Shown here piece after piece: positions 26,421 to 36,786 of a DNA stretch of 64,000 nt. The position numbers and the translations under genes were made by a program. The notes below the pieces were generated by a model. The model did not search any database and was not told the DNA's origin. It saw only the letters and a list, made by a program, of their open reading frames with translations. Source of the stretch: Bdellovibrionales bacterium (GTDB lineage Bacteria; Bdellovibrionota; Bdellovibrionia; Bdellovibrionales; UBA1609); contig JAIBAM010000004.1 of NCBI GenBank assembly GCA_019695175.1, forward strand, positions 45,618 to 109,617. Direction: 5' to 3'. Within the stretch, counting starts at the first letter, position 1. Each line of letters begins with the position of its first letter.

Positions 26421-26901
26421 GTTTGAAAGGAGCCTTCAATCTCCTGATGCAACCTAAGCAAATTTTCTGCGTTTTTTTTGCGTCACTTTGACAGTATTAA
26501 CGTGGCCTGGGAGGTCGTGTTTACCTTCAGGGTTCTCGAAGAGGTTCCCAGTAAAAGCCCAACAACAAGCAAAAACATTAAAAACAGTTCAAAATCAGAA
26601 ACGGAATTTCCCTTTTTCTCACTTATTTTTTTGTGCAACCATTGCCTCCTTGTCTTCTAACTCACTACAAAGAAAGCAACATTTGCGCCAATATTTTACG
26701 GTTTAACTCAAAATAAAAAAGCTTTTGTCACTCATGAGGCGCAAGTTAATGAATTTTTTTCAAAAATGGTGCAATGAGTACGGACAACTCCGGACACGCT
26801 CTTAAAGGCAAGCGTCTTTGTCCTGGAGCTAATACCCCCCCTCAAAAATTCTAACGTTTAAAAAACAAGGTCGAATGGTTGTGGTTACCGTCGCACCTGG
26901 G
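26421..26901. other. 481-base region, possible gene remnant
   Basis: No complete gene is visible. The plus-strand stretch about 26664-26777 reads KKATFAPIFYGLTQNKKAF followed by VTHEAQVNEFFSKMVQ and a stop. This looks like a real C-terminus but has a stop shortly before it and no start. Short frames at 26478-26706 in the other phases could be the broken upstream part. This may be a decayed gene; I cannot name its family. The right end also holds the downstream region of the Omp85 gene. Confidence 0.3.
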
Positions 26902-29790
26902 CTAAAATGTACCAAAGGAGAAATGTACCCTAAATGGATCTTCTTTATGTTCTCCAGAGGTTTCTGGTTTGATTTTAAAGCCAATGTCCACGCTGAGCGG
27001 TCCCACGGGAGTGTTGTAGCGATAACCAATTCCAACGGCGTCGCGATAAGGGCGGTGAAAACGATATCCTGCCACTTGCACGAGGCCTCCATCATAGAAG
27101 AGGACCGCACCATGTTCTCCAGTTATAGGGAAGCGAATTTCACTCTTAATTAAAAAGTATTTACTGTCTTGGGGAATGATAAGTTGATTTCCTTGGAGGA
27201 CTGGGAATTCCCACCCTGGAGGGATTCGTTCATTATCCTGTGTTCCACCAAATCCACGCAGAGTGGAAAGTCCACCCAGGAAAAAAGCATGGGACGTGGG
27301 AACTCCACTTCCTGGTTTTTGGGATAAATTGGAGACATACCCCCCTCGAACATGATTAACCCAAATAGTTGAGGATTGGGCCACTCGATCGTAACGGGTG
27401 TAACCACTTTCAGTACGTATGAAATGAATTTTTTCTGAACTCCCAAGATTAGGGTCCGAGTAATCTAAGTTCCAAGTGGTGTAATGACCTCGTGTAGGTA
27501 AAAAGGGATTGTCACGATAATCAAGATCTAAATTGGGACCTAGGGTTGAAATTTGTTGCACATTGGGACTACAAAAATTGGTGGGATCATTAACACAATG
27601 ACCATGCAATTCAAATTCACGTCGAGTGTCCAAACTCCACAATTTCCAATTGAGACGAACATGTCTGGAAAAATCTCGTTCTAAAAATAAATCCACTTTG
27701 TTGCTAGCAGTAATGTTGATTAAGTTTTGCGAGGTATCCAAATCAAAAATGCGTTCAGAGCGGGTGAGATTGATTCTGCCACGGGTTCTGGAACCAAAGA
27801 GAAAGGGTTCCAAATATCCTGCCACCACCTCATATTGGGGATAGTTGGCTTTTAGAATATGACTTTTAACTTCCGCGCGTCCGCTGATTCCTCGGGCTGT
27901 TCCTAGAATATTATTATAGGATAAACCTACAAATCCTCGTAGGGTTAAGTCCCGTTCATTATTCACACCAGTTCCCAGACGGAACAGTCCCGGATCTCGT
28001 TCTTGAACTGAAATAACTAAATGTCTTTGACTGATAAGGGTTCCTTCTTCCAAAGTTTTAACATTGACTTTAGAAAAAAGTCCTAATCGGTTGAGCCGTA
28101 CTTCATACTCTTCCAATTTTTCTGGTGTGAGGACTTCGTTATTTTTTACATCCAGTGTCCGTTCAATGACTGAGTTTTTAGTAAAAGAATTACCTTCGAT
28201 GATAAGACCTGTAACATAAACTTTTGGACCTTCATAAAGATCAAAATGAATGGAGCCCTGTGTTCCTTTGTCATTGTACTTAACCAGTTCGTCACCCTCA
28301 TTAAGTACACGCATTTCCAAGTAACCCTGACTGTGGTAGAAAAACTTAAGTTGATCCACAGATTTTTCCAGCTCCGTAAGGTGAAGGGCTGAATTGGCTT
28401 TTGTGGTCAACTGTTGGGCTAAAATATTTGAAGAAAAAGAAAGGTTTCCAGAAAATTTGATGTCTCGTACCTGAGTGAGTGGGCCTTCATCTAGGACTAT
28501 AACGACACGAAGAGATCCTGATTTATTCAAGTTTTCGAGACGAGTGGATTGGAGTTTTGCATGGAGATATCCCTGATTACGAAGTTCAGTGATGAGATTT
28601 TCAATGCCCACATCTAATGCTTGTCGACTGAAATAACCTTTTTCCAACAAATCATTACTATTTTGCTTTATAAAGTTCTCGTAATAATAATTGGGGCGGC
28701 TGATGCGACCTTGGAAATCTATCTCTTGAATGCGACTGCGATAGTTTTCTTTAACTTGAATATAGATTCTTCGTAAAAATTGTGAATCAAATTGTTGGAC
28801 TTGGGTTTTCACTTCAACGTTGGGAAAGCCAAGGCTCAGGTAAGTTTGACGTAGTTTTTCCCCAATTTCCTCACTGGGGTTTGCTGTTCCTCTGAGCAGA
28901 CTGTCAAAGTTGATTAATTGGTAAATCTCAGTGCGCGTAAAATACTGCACCCCATTGATTATATAATCATAGCGGTAAGGTTCATTAATTCTGTAGATCA
29001 GGCGAATCGTTGTTCCTGGGGTATCATATTTCAATTCAGGTCCGATAAGTGCACTGAGGATATAATTATGGCTTTGTAAAAAATCTTCTGTTTTTTTTCT
29101 TATGCCCTCAATTTGGTTGCGGGCTAAAGGTTGGTGGATATATTTTTTGTTTAAAAATTCTAGGCGTTGAGCAAGATCTTTGTTAGGAGATTCAATTTCT
29201 ATTGCAGAAATAGTATTATAATTTTTTTCATTCAGGTTAAAGTTTAGAATCATATCATTTAACGTTTCATTTTCAAAAGTAACTTCAATGACCGCATCAA
29301 AATAACCTGCGTTACCATAAAAGTTTTTGAGTCTTTGTGCCGCCTCGCTTACTTTGTTGTGATCAAATTTTTCACCAATATTTAAATCTAAGGTTTGTAA
29401 GATTTCATCGGTCGGGAAGTGGATATTTCCAGCGATGTTTATTTTTTTTATTTTGATTATTGTATTGGCTTCAATTTGAAATAAATTGGGTTGTATCTGA
29501 TAAGCTGAGATAACCTCATATGTGCCCTTGTTCATCAGATGACGAATCACTTCATCAATCTCGGAGAGACTCAATTCCACTTTATTATTAAAAATGGATT
29601 TAATTGAGTTAAGATCCTCAGGTCGCACTTTAACAAAGAGGAGATTTTTCCAGCGATCAGAATGTAGTTTTTCTAAAGCTTGGCCATGGGGAAACTGAAG
29701 AGGGAATATAAAAAAAAGTGGAATAAAAATCAATTTCACTAGGGAGAATAAAAAAATGATTTTAAAGGAAGCAGAAGAATGAGATCTCAT
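26902..29790 (-). CDS. tamA: Omp85-family outer-membrane protein (TamA/BamA-like) with many POTRA domains
   Basis: The 962-residue product has a signal-like N-terminus (IIFLFSLVKLIFIPLFFIFPL). A long periplasmic part follows in which I count about seven POTRA-like units, each recognisable by 'G/N..F....I......G..Y' (for example NIHFPTDEILQTL with FYGNAGYFDAVIEV, LSFSSNILAQQL with FFYHSQGYLEMRV, and NSFTKNSVIERTL with NRLGLFSKVNV). The last 400 residues are a barrel with the Omp85 LRGF motif (GGLSTLRGFGG) and terminal Phe (HFSFGTF). BamA usually has five POTRA domains and TamA three, so the count is unusual. It is coupled by ATGA to the tamB-like gene, which favours a TamA role in moving lipids or proteins to the outer membrane. 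Confidence 0.85.
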   Translation of the reverse strand: MRSHSSASFKIIFLFSLVKLIFIPLFFIFPLQFPHGQALEKLHSDRWKNLLFVKVRPEDLNSIKSIFNNKVELSLSEIDEVIRHLMNKGTYEVISAYQIQPNLFQIEANTIIKIKKINIAGNIHFPTDEILQTLDLNIGEKFDHNKVSEAAQRLKNFYGNAGYFDAVIEVTFENETLNDMILNFNLNEKNYNTISAIEIESPNKDLAQRLEFLNKKYIHQPLARNQIEGIRKKTEDFLQSHNYILSALIGPELKYDTPGTTIRLIYRINEPYRYDYIINGVQYFTRTEIYQLINFDSLLRGTANPSEEIGEKLRQTYLSLGFPNVEVKTQVQQFDSQFLRRIYIQVKENYRSRIQEIDFQGRISRPNYYYENFIKQNSNDLLEKGYFSRQALDVGIENLITELRNQGYLHAKLQSTRLENLNKSGSLRVVIVLDEGPLTQVRDIKFSGNLSFSSNILAQQLTTKANSALHLTELEKSVDQLKFFYHSQGYLEMRVLNEGDELVKYNDKGTQGSIHFDLYEGPKVYVTGLIIEGNSFTKNSVIERTLDVKNNEVLTPEKLEEYEVRLNRLGLFSKVNVKTLEEGTLISQRHLVISVQERDPGLFRLGTGVNNERDLTLRGFVGLSYNNILGTARGISGRAEVKSHILKANYPQYEVVAGYLEPFLFGSRTRGRINLTRSERIFDLDTSQNLINITASNKVDLFLERDFSRHVRLNWKLWSLDTRREFELHGHCVNDPTNFCSPNVQQISTLGPNLDLDYRDNPFLPTRGHYTTWNLDYSDPNLGSSEKIHFIRTESGYTRYDRVAQSSTIWVNHVRGGYVSNLSQKPGSGVPTSHAFFLGGLSTLRGFGGTQDNERIPPGWEFPVLQGNQLIIPQDSKYFLIKSEIRFPITGEHGAVLFYDGGLVQVAGYRFHRPYRDAVGIGYRYNTPVGPLSVDIGFKIKPETSGEHKEDPFRVHFSFGTF

Positions 29791-32700
29791 TTGAAATTAA
29801 CCTTAAATTCCAAGTCCAGGCCAAAAACACTTTGTGACACGTCCTTTTCCTTATCCAGTTGGGCTGTTCCTTCCTTTCCATCCCAAGATCCAATAACAGA
29901 AAAGTTTTTGTTCATTTTAAATTCCATTTTTACGTTATTGTTTGGCGCTTTGTCTAAGGTTCGACTTGCCGAAGCCAACCATTTGGGAGTGAATTGTTTG
30001 TTGATAGTTAATTTGGGAACCGAGGCATTTTCTGTGGCAGAAACGGCTTGTCCAATTTGTACATCCAATCCCAAACGACTCTTCAATTCCTTGTTGATTG
30101 GTTTTTGTAAAATGGCGGTCCCAATTTGAATGGAATTGGATGAAGCCAATTGACTTGCGGTTCGACTGGTATCCAGGGCTGTGGGGGTCATACCTAAGGT
30201 GAGGAGAGAGATGATTTCTTTTTCGGTCAATGAAGGCAGACTGGTCAGAGTTATTTTTGGTTTTCGAGCTCGCCCTTGCACTAACAAAGAAACTTCATAA
30301 ATATTATCTTTTTCTCGATTGGAATTTTGTTCTTCTCGAACGGTTTCTTTAATCTGAGTTTGCGCTGCCAGATAAATTTTTGGATTGTCAGGGGGGTCAT
30401 CGAAATATTCTATGTAACCATTATTAATTTCAAAAGGGATGTTACGAGAATAAATCTGTCCTCCAGGAATAGGGGTTATGACTCCATTAAGCTTGACTTG
30501 ATTAGGGGGACCTAGCACCTGAAGGTCTCCTTTGACGAAAGCCTGAGCCATGGAGTTTTTAATCATCAAAGGGGTTTTCAAATGAACTGCAAGATCAAGT
30601 AAAATGGGTTGTGAAGATCCTTGAATTAAAAATTTAGGTAAAAGGGAGGAGGGCGTGACGACTCTGTTGCCAGAGACATTTTCATTGGCGAACTCAGAAA
30701 CAATTTCCCCGGATTCAACCAAATAATCAGCACCAAACGTATAAGGAAAATTGGAACCACGAAAATACCATGTGCCAGATCCTTTGGATTTAAATCCATC
30801 GGGTACATTTAAATTTATATTGGAAATTTTACCAATAATATTTATTGGTATGGAATCAAGGGAGGTGAGTTTTATATTTCCCTCTCCGGTGATTTGACCT
30901 CCGCCCAGGTCCGCTCGCAGTGAGTTTATGAGAATGTCTTGATGATTGAAAGCCAAGTTGGCTCTTAAACTTGTGATCGGATGGGGAAATTGGCGGAGCT
31001 TAAACTGCACTTGATCTAGATAAGCAGACCCAGACATTTGAGGAGATTTAAGCGTGCCTGTAAAGCCTAAATTTAAATTTAAAATGCCCTGTAAATCTGA
31101 AAGAAAGGGGGTGAATATTGTGGCTAAATTCAGATTGAGTTTGCCATTGATTTCTCCACTCAATTTATCTAAAGAAATTTCATTGAGTGTAAATTTTAAG
31201 GAATCCCCACCTCCAGACAAACTAAATCCTGGGGCTGAAATCCTTCCCTCCTTGAATTTGAGCGTAATATTTTGATCATTGTGGAGAACATTCAGTCCTC
31301 TTTGGAGTTTGAGGTCACTTATGTCCCAGGGACCGCTGAGTTGGGTCATTCCACCTTTTTCAGATTGTAAGTCCACGGTACTTGTAATTGAAGAGAGAAT
31401 TTCTTTTTGTTTAATGGAAGATGAAAATAGTGAGAAAAAGGGGATAAAGTTCCATTGATTTGTCTTGGCCCAGAGTTTGGCTTTGCCATTGGGATGAAAG
31501 GGATATTCGAGTTTATAATCCACAATATCACCCATTAATTGTCCAGAGCTGGTCAAGGAATCGGGTGTGACTTTTAATTTGAAAACGGAATTACTTAAAC
31601 CCTGATCACTGGCCATAAGATTGGAAATGGACCCATTGATATCGTAGGTGGGGGTTGGAAGTGACCCATTTATTTTCATACTTAGATCGACTTGACCTGA
31701 AATATCAAGTCCTACGCGATTGATCCACTCGGACTCTTCCAATCGTAGTTTTCGACCGTAAGCTGAGGCCTCAATATTACCTTTGGGGGTGATTTGCCCT
31801 TTGATCCCGACAAGACTAGATCCTTTGCTTATTTGAACCACATCGGTAGACATATAACCATCTTTAGCTTGAACATTGAAAATAACTTGATCAAAGTTTT
31901 CGCCAGCGAAGCTTCCGCGAAAAAATTGTGAATTGAGTTGATAGGAAAGAGCGTTGAATTTCAATGGTCCCCAGGCTTTTAGGTCACAGGTTCCACTTCC
32001 ACTAAGTGTTAATGGGATTTGGGATTTTCTTTTAAAAATTTCACTGAGATCAGCTAACTCCAAGTAGGGGGATTTGGCCTTAAGTTGAAGTTGGTGTTTC
32101 AATAGATCTATTACAAGTTCACCAGAATAACGGGAAGTATTTGCTTGTCCCACAATGTTTTGAAAATATAATTGTCCCTTCTTGTAACTTAAAATTGTTT
32201 GGATATTTCCTAACCAGTATTTTTCTAGAAAAAAATCATTGGCGTTTAGATTCATGCGAAATCGTGCCCATTTGGAGGTGCCCTCCACATTTCCTTCAAT
32301 TTTAGTTTCACCCTTAAATTCAAGATGAGCCAAATTTTCCAAATCTGAAAAATAAAGAGGGGCTCCTTCATAATTTATTTTAAATCCATCTCGATAGGAG
32401 ATAATTCCATCACTATTGCCATTGCTCATTTTTCCTAAATGGATTTTTGCATTGTATTGAACCTGCCGACTGGTTATATCCAAATTTCCGGTTATTTTGA
32501 CATTTGGAAGAGCCACCAAAGTTTCCTTTTTTTGAGGGCCGGCAAAAACTTTGAAGTTTTGTGCCAACAAATTTCCAGAGCAATGAAGTGAGGAATGGGA
32601 TAAGGGATTATTGAGTTTGGGTTCACAATCCAGTTCTCCAGAATTTTTTAAAAAAAGAGGGACGTTGGAAATTCCCAAGTTTGCCAGGAGTTGACTGAGT

Positions 32701-33833
32701 TCTACCTGATTTATTTTGACTTTCATTTTGCTGAATTTATTTTCTAACCTGTTCCAGGTCAGCTCTTGAAGTTGAACCTCTCCGGACGAGTTGTTAATTT
32801 TTATTGTGGGGATTTTTAAAGAAGAATTTTCCCATTGAAACTTGGATTCCAAATCTCCCACTATGAATTTATCAATTTGCACTTTTTGAGCGAGGATTTG
32901 AGCGGTCATCTTGGGATGATCTAGGGATCCCTCAATGGCAAGATCTGTTTTTAAGTTCCCTGACATTATGGGGAAAATGTGAGTTTGGAGAAAGTTTTCC
33001 CATGTTCTTAAATCATTTAAGTTGAGTGATAACCGAGAAATCCATTTCATTTCACTTTGCTCGGTGAGAGAAGATTTTTTTTCAGAGGAGGGTTGTGGGG
33101 GAGTTTCACGGGCTTTGATTTTTCCAGTTCCAATTAAATAGGATTGGGAAGAGTTTATTTTGAGATTGGTGATTTGTAAGAGTTGATTTTCAATAATTCC
33201 CCCCAAGGAAAAACTTAAGGGAAAGGGTTGAACTTGACTCTGAAATTTAACAAATGAGGAAGGGGAAGCCATTTGAAATCTGACATGGTGTGATTTGTTT
33301 TTCACCGACAAATTTAATTGACTCAATTTTAAGGCTAAGTTTTCTGCTTTAAGGTGAAGCCAAAGGGAAAGTTGATTCACTTGAATTTCATCTATGGGTA
33401 GAGAAGAAATTTTCTCAAGTATGCTAGCTAAGTCCTTCCAGGTAAAGGAAGGGGGAGGGGTCTTATTTTTTTTAAAGATGATTTTTAATTCGGCGTCATT
33501 AAAATAAATGAGTGATATTTTAGGTCGACCCATGAGCAGAGAGATCCAGTCAATTTTGATCCCTACTTCTTGAATTTGAAAGGGAACAATTTTGCTTTTG
33601 AGTTCACCCTGGGGCAAAACTCTAACATCAGTGAAAATTAATCCTGGTGGTGCTAAAGCTATTTTTACTTTTTGAGGCCAAATTCTTAAAGGAAGATGGG
33701 CTGTGCTTTGATTCTCAATTTTTAATAACAACCATCGCTCTATTCTCGGAACCTGGTATTTATAAAGAAATCCTAAAAGGAAAAATGAGGCCGCTGTAAA
33801 AATATTTAATACTAAAAATTTTTTCCAGCGCAT
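29787..33833 (-). CDS. tamB: TamB-like translocation/assembly module protein (AsmA/DUF490 family)
   Basis: The start is the ATG at 33833, whose last base overlaps the stop of the preceding gene (ATGA); a frame reaching 33857 is longer but unsupported. The product has 1348 residues. One N-terminal transmembrane anchor (FLVLNIFTAASFFLLGFLY) is followed by more than 1000 residues of repeating beta strands that form the long hydrophobic-groove structure of TamB/AsmA proteins. The C-terminal TamB signature is clear (PPDNPKIYLAAQTQIKE, VQGRARKPKITLTS, PSLTEKEIISLLTLG and the ending about FGLDLEFKVNFK). It bridges inner and outer membranes and is thought to carry phospholipids, working with the Omp85 partner encoded next. 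Confidence 0.9.
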   Translation of the reverse strand: MRWKKFLVLNIFTAASFFLLGFLYKYQVPRIERWLLLKIENQSTAHLPLRIWPQKVKIALAPPGLIFTDVRVLPQGELKSKIVPFQIQEVGIKIDWISLLMGRPKISLIYFNDAELKIIFKKNKTPPPSFTWKDLASILEKISSLPIDEIQVNQLSLWLHLKAENLALKLSQLNLSVKNKSHHVRFQMASPSSFVKFQSQVQPFPLSFSLGGIIENQLLQITNLKINSSQSYLIGTGKIKARETPPQPSSEKKSSLTEQSEMKWISRLSLNLNDLRTWENFLQTHIFPIMSGNLKTDLAIEGSLDHPKMTAQILAQKVQIDKFIVGDLESKFQWENSSLKIPTIKINNSSGEVQLQELTWNRLENKFSKMKVKINQVELSQLLANLGISNVPLFLKNSGELDCEPKLNNPLSHSSLHCSGNLLAQNFKVFAGPQKKETLVALPNVKITGNLDITSRQVQYNAKIHLGKMSNGNSDGIISYRDGFKINYEGAPLYFSDLENLAHLEFKGETKIEGNVEGTSKWARFRMNLNANDFFLEKYWLGNIQTILSYKKGQLYFQNIVGQANTSRYSGELVIDLLKHQLQLKAKSPYLELADLSEIFKRKSQIPLTLSGSGTCDLKAWGPLKFNALSYQLNSQFFRGSFAGENFDQVIFNVQAKDGYMSTDVVQISKGSSLVGIKGQITPKGNIEASAYGRKLRLEESEWINRVGLDISGQVDLSMKINGSLPTPTYDINGSISNLMASDQGLSNSVFKLKVTPDSLTSSGQLMGDIVDYKLEYPFHPNGKAKLWAKTNQWNFIPFFSLFSSSIKQKEILSSITSTVDLQSEKGGMTQLSGPWDISDLKLQRGLNVLHNDQNITLKFKEGRISAPGFSLSGGGDSLKFTLNEISLDKLSGEINGKLNLNLATIFTPFLSDLQGILNLNLGFTGTLKSPQMSGSAYLDQVQFKLRQFPHPITSLRANLAFNHQDILINSLRADLGGGQITGEGNIKLTSLDSIPINIIGKISNINLNVPDGFKSKGSGTWYFRGSNFPYTFGADYLVESGEIVSEFANENVSGNRVVTPSSLLPKFLIQGSSQPILLDLAVHLKTPLMIKNSMAQAFVKGDLQVLGPPNQVKLNGVITPIPGGQIYSRNIPFEINNGYIEYFDDPPDNPKIYLAAQTQIKETVREEQNSNREKDNIYEVSLLVQGRARKPKITLTSLPSLTEKEIISLLTLGMTPTALDTSRTASQLASSNSIQIGTAILQKPINKELKSRLGLDVQIGQAVSATENASVPKLTINKQFTPKWLASASRTLDKAPNNNVKMEFKMNKNFSVIGSWDGKEGTAQLDKEKDVSQSVFGLDLEFKVNFK

Positions 33834-34912
33834 CACGTGGGTTTTCCCCTTTGCCACTCTTTAAGAAGAGACATGGCGGATCGGTAATTGGGTCGGACGG
33901 CTGTAAGCGTTTGTAATAATTCAATGGCCGCACTCATTTGTTTGAGCCCCCAGAGGGCTTGGGCTCTTAAATAGGTGACACCAAATATGGTTTCTGGGTC
34001 ACCACCCAAAGACTGCTCCAAGAGACTTAAATGATCAAGACATTCCACGTAGTGTTGATAGCTTAAAAGGGCCTCGGCTTTTAGCCAGTAAGATCTGGGT
34101 GAAAGGGTCTGATTTGCTAAAACTTTGAGACAACCTTCTTCATACCCCATCATAAGTAAAGCGACAGCAAAATCGTGGGCTAGTTCGGGAGAGTCCGCAC
34201 TTAATTTCAGCATGGATTGGGTAATGGTTTTAAAAAAAGTTATTTCTTGAGGTGGGAGTTCTGTCTTAGTGATTTCCCACGGCTGTTCATGGTGGGAGTG
34301 ATGGGAAATGACTTGTCTTGCCCAGCGATAATCAAAATCAGACTTTAGCGTCAGTATCTCTGGATCCTGGGGGTAGGACTTTAATAAAGAGGCGAGCAGT
34401 TTTTTTTCTTCTTCTACAAGTTGGTTGTGAACAAAAAACATCAACTTTTTTATTGAGTGAGATTTTTGTTCCCTGGCATTTTTTTTCCGCTCCTGGTTTG
34501 TTTTCATTCTGTATTCAGGTAATCGAGGTTCAAACACATCCCATTTGGGGTTAATAACAAGTTCATTCAGCAAGTGCTGTTTTTTTGCGCCTTTAAAAAT
34601 AGACTCGACAAGTTCGTTGGAAGTGGAAAGTTGATTGGTAAGTATATAATTTGTAATGTGCCCCCAAGGGATGGAAACACGTTTGGTAAAAAGATCTGGC
34701 AGCCACTGGGATATTTGCGAGGTGAGCCCTGTGGTTAATGCAAAAGAAAAAATGGTTTTTCGATCTTGTAAAGACGTCTCTGGATTGGAAAAATGATCTG
34801 AAAATGTAGATAGGATATATTCAGGATCTTTCCCCTCTTTGAGTAAACGATGGATCTCCATCTCGATGAGTTCTTCATGGTTTTCAGAGTTGTGACTTTT
34901 ACTTTGTGCCAT
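33833..34912 (-). CDS. TPR-like cytoplasmic protein coupled to tamB
   Basis: The 359-residue product has no signal peptide. It consists of helices with TPR-like spacing in the C-terminal half (ELAHDFAVALLMMGYEEGCLKVL, TYLRAQALWGLKQMSAAIELL). The N-terminal 140 residues are rich in charged and aromatic residues. Its stop overlaps the tamB start, so the three genes form an operon in the order TPR, tamB, tamA. A role in assembling or regulating the Tam complex can be inferred only from this coupling. Confidence 0.7.
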   Translation of the reverse strand: MAQSKSHNSENHEELIEMEIHRLLKEGKDPEYILSTFSDHFSNPETSLQDRKTIFSFALTTGLTSQISQWLPDLFTKRVSIPWGHITNYILTNQLSTSNELVESIFKGAKKQHLLNELVINPKWDVFEPRLPEYRMKTNQERKKNAREQKSHSIKKLMFFVHNQLVEEEKKLLASLLKSYPQDPEILTLKSDFDYRWARQVISHHSHHEQPWEITKTELPPQEITFFKTITQSMLKLSADSPELAHDFAVALLMMGYEEGCLKVLANQTLSPRSYWLKAEALLSYQHYVECLDHLSLLEQSLGGDPETIFGVTYLRAQALWGLKQMSAAIELLQTLTAVRPNYRSAMSLLKEWQRGKPT

Positions 34913-35098
34913 TGTTTACGAAAATGCTGAAGGGTTAACGGTTCTTAGACCAAAATCCGTTTTGTAAAAATGCGAGAAGAACCATCTAAGATCCTGCTCG
35001 AAAACTTTTGGGTCCGCTTTCAAGCGTGGCTAGAAGACTCTTTCCCGAATCTATACCTGATAATGATATTACAATAATGCCTGTTATGACTACTGGAT

Positions 35099-35665
35099 CT
35101 ACTTAATACTAGCCCGTTCAATATAGGCACCGTCAGTAGTATTAATTTTAAGTGTATCGCCCTCATTGATATGAAGGGGAACTTGGACTTGGTAGCCCGT
35201 CTCTAAAATGGCAGGTTTAAATGTATTTTGTACGGAGTTTCCTTTAAATCCTGGATCTGTCCTAACAACCTTAAGGACTACGGTTTTGGGGAGTTCAACA
35301 CCTACAGCGCGGTCATTAAAAAAGCAAACCTTAACCTCTAAGTTTTCAGTGAGATAATTGGCCCCTTCACCCACCACTTCAGCGGAAAGGGTGAACTGTT
35401 CAAAACTTGTTTGATCCATGAGGTTGAAACCGTTTTCGTCTTTGTAAAGAAAATTTACTTCACGATAAACAATGTCAGGCTCTTCAAATTTTTCCCCCGA
35501 CTTGAAGGTGCGTTCCAAGTTGCTTCCATTAAGTAAATTCCGTAATTTGGTCCTGGTAAATTGATTTCCTTTACCTGGCTTGACGTGTTGAAAATCAACT
35601 ATGGAATAGGGTTCGTTATCAATTAATAGTTTTAAACCTTTTTTAAAGTCGCTGGTCTCTTGCAT
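35099..35665 (-). CDS. efp: elongation factor P
   Basis: EF-P enters the ribosome E site and relieves stalling at polyproline stretches. The start at 35665 (ATG with AGAGGA five bases before it) gives 188 residues, the usual length; the longer frame to 35698 is rejected. The three beta-barrel domains are visible. Domain I has the modification loop VKPGKGNQF, with Lys32 at the position modified by EpmA/EpmB in other bacteria. The end is LKINTTDGAYIERA. No modification genes are in the window. Proline-rich proteins such as that at 4976-6355 would be its clients. Confidence 0.95.
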   Translation of the reverse strand: MQETSDFKKGLKLLIDNEPYSIVDFQHVKPGKGNQFTRTKLRNLLNGSNLERTFKSGEKFEEPDIVYREVNFLYKDENGFNLMDQTSFEQFTLSAEVVGEGANYLTENLEVKVCFFNDRAVGVELPKTVVLKVVRTDPGFKGNSVQNTFKPAILETGYQVQVPLHINEGDTLKINTTDGAYIERASIK

Positions 35666-35719
35666 AAAATCCTCTTTCTGATGGAATGGGCGAAACAATA
35701 AACTTCTTAGGAAAAGAAG

Positions 35720-36541
35720 TCACGTATTACGTCGTCTTTGTGAAATTCGATTTTGAAGTTGAATGAGGAGGGCCCGTTTGCGTTGCTTTGCTTCATCCTC
35801 TCGACTTTGGGGTGTGACATCTTGATGAGGTTCAGACTCATCTTCAATGAACCTTTGGTTAAGTAGTTTAAGCCTTTTAATAATTTCAGGATGAGGGCCA
35901 TGACTTTTCTCTGCATTTTCCAGCGTTTGAAGAGCACGGTCAAAATCGTTGCGAACTAAAAAAGCATCCGCAAGGGAAACAAAACGCTCCAAATCCCGTT
36001 TGGAGCGCTCGGCGATAAGGTCTTCTGAAAGTGGTTTGATGGGTTCGGCAATGTCATCGGATACTTGATGATGGGATAGATTAGAAGACAGTTTTGACAT
36101 AGCAAAAACATCATCATCGTATTCATCAGCAGTGATACTTTCCATTTTTCGTACAGTGCGTTGCGCCTTTTGATCCAAAGGGTTGAGAAGTAGAAGCATT
36201 TTAAAAGCTTGCAATGCTTCCTTGGGTCGACGGAGTTTTAGTAACGTTTCACCTAATAGACTCTGCGCCAGTAAGTTTTCAGGGGCTAGGTCCACTGCTT
36301 TTTGAAGTTGTTCGACTGCCAAATCCAAATTATTTTTTTGGAGATAAAGTCTTCCTAATGCCACGCGACCGCTTGCAAAATCTGGATGAAAATCGATGCC
36401 TCGGAGACATAATTGCAAACCCTCTTCAACGAGTCCCATTTTTCTATAGGCTTCAGCTAGCGGTGCAAAAACTTTTGCACTGGGATCTGCTTGGAGCATG
36501 AGCTGATATTTTTCAACAAGAACTGGATTGATTTCATTCAT
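35720..36541 (-). CDS. TPR-repeat protein
   Basis: Starting at the ATG at 36541 the product has 273 residues. It opens with VLVEKYQLMLQADPSAKVFA. TPR units follow (PLAEAYRKMGLVEEGLQLCLRG, ALGRLYLQKNNLDLAVEQLQKAV, LLGETLLKLRRPKEALQAF), spaced by 34 residues with the typical G-x-Y/L...A pattern. The C-terminal 100 residues include another helix pair and end in a run of basic residues. A longer start at 36598 is possible, but it looks like a random leader. No signal peptide is visible, so it is cytoplasmic. It lies between efp and the ruv genes, which point the other way. Confidence 0.8.
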   Translation of the reverse strand: MNEINPVLVEKYQLMLQADPSAKVFAPLAEAYRKMGLVEEGLQLCLRGIDFHPDFASGRVALGRLYLQKNNLDLAVEQLQKAVDLAPENLLAQSLLGETLLKLRRPKEALQAFKMLLLLNPLDQKAQRTVRKMESITADEYDDDVFAMSKLSSNLSHHQVSDDIAEPIKPLSEDLIAERSKRDLERFVSLADAFLVRNDFDRALQTLENAEKSHGPHPEIIKRLKLLNQRFIEDESEPHQDVTPQSREDEAKQRKRALLIQLQNRISQRRRNT

Positions 36542-36786
36542 ATCGTATTTTTGCAGTTCATTTTCAGATTGACAAGCCTGATGTGTTTTTAAAATCACAG
36601 CTTTGGTTTTGGGAAAAACTCAGGCCGGGACCTTTAGATGAAGTCTTGCCGAGCCAACTCAAAGAATTTTTTCACCATTGTTTTATATTGATAAATAGGA
36701 TGTACTCAACAAAGAGAGAGGATCTTAATAATTGATTTAAGATTGGCCTTCGGATTTTTTATTTTCGTTTCATCTTTGGGTAACAC

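Noticed and set aside
26478..26706. two overlapping plus-strand frames of 60 and 72 codons
   Set aside because: Neither has a ribosome-binding site or recognisable domain; kept only as a possible decayed gene.
26829..27446. shorter frames overlapping the 3' end of the Omp85 gene
   Set aside because: The real gene covers this with a clear barrel and terminal Phe.
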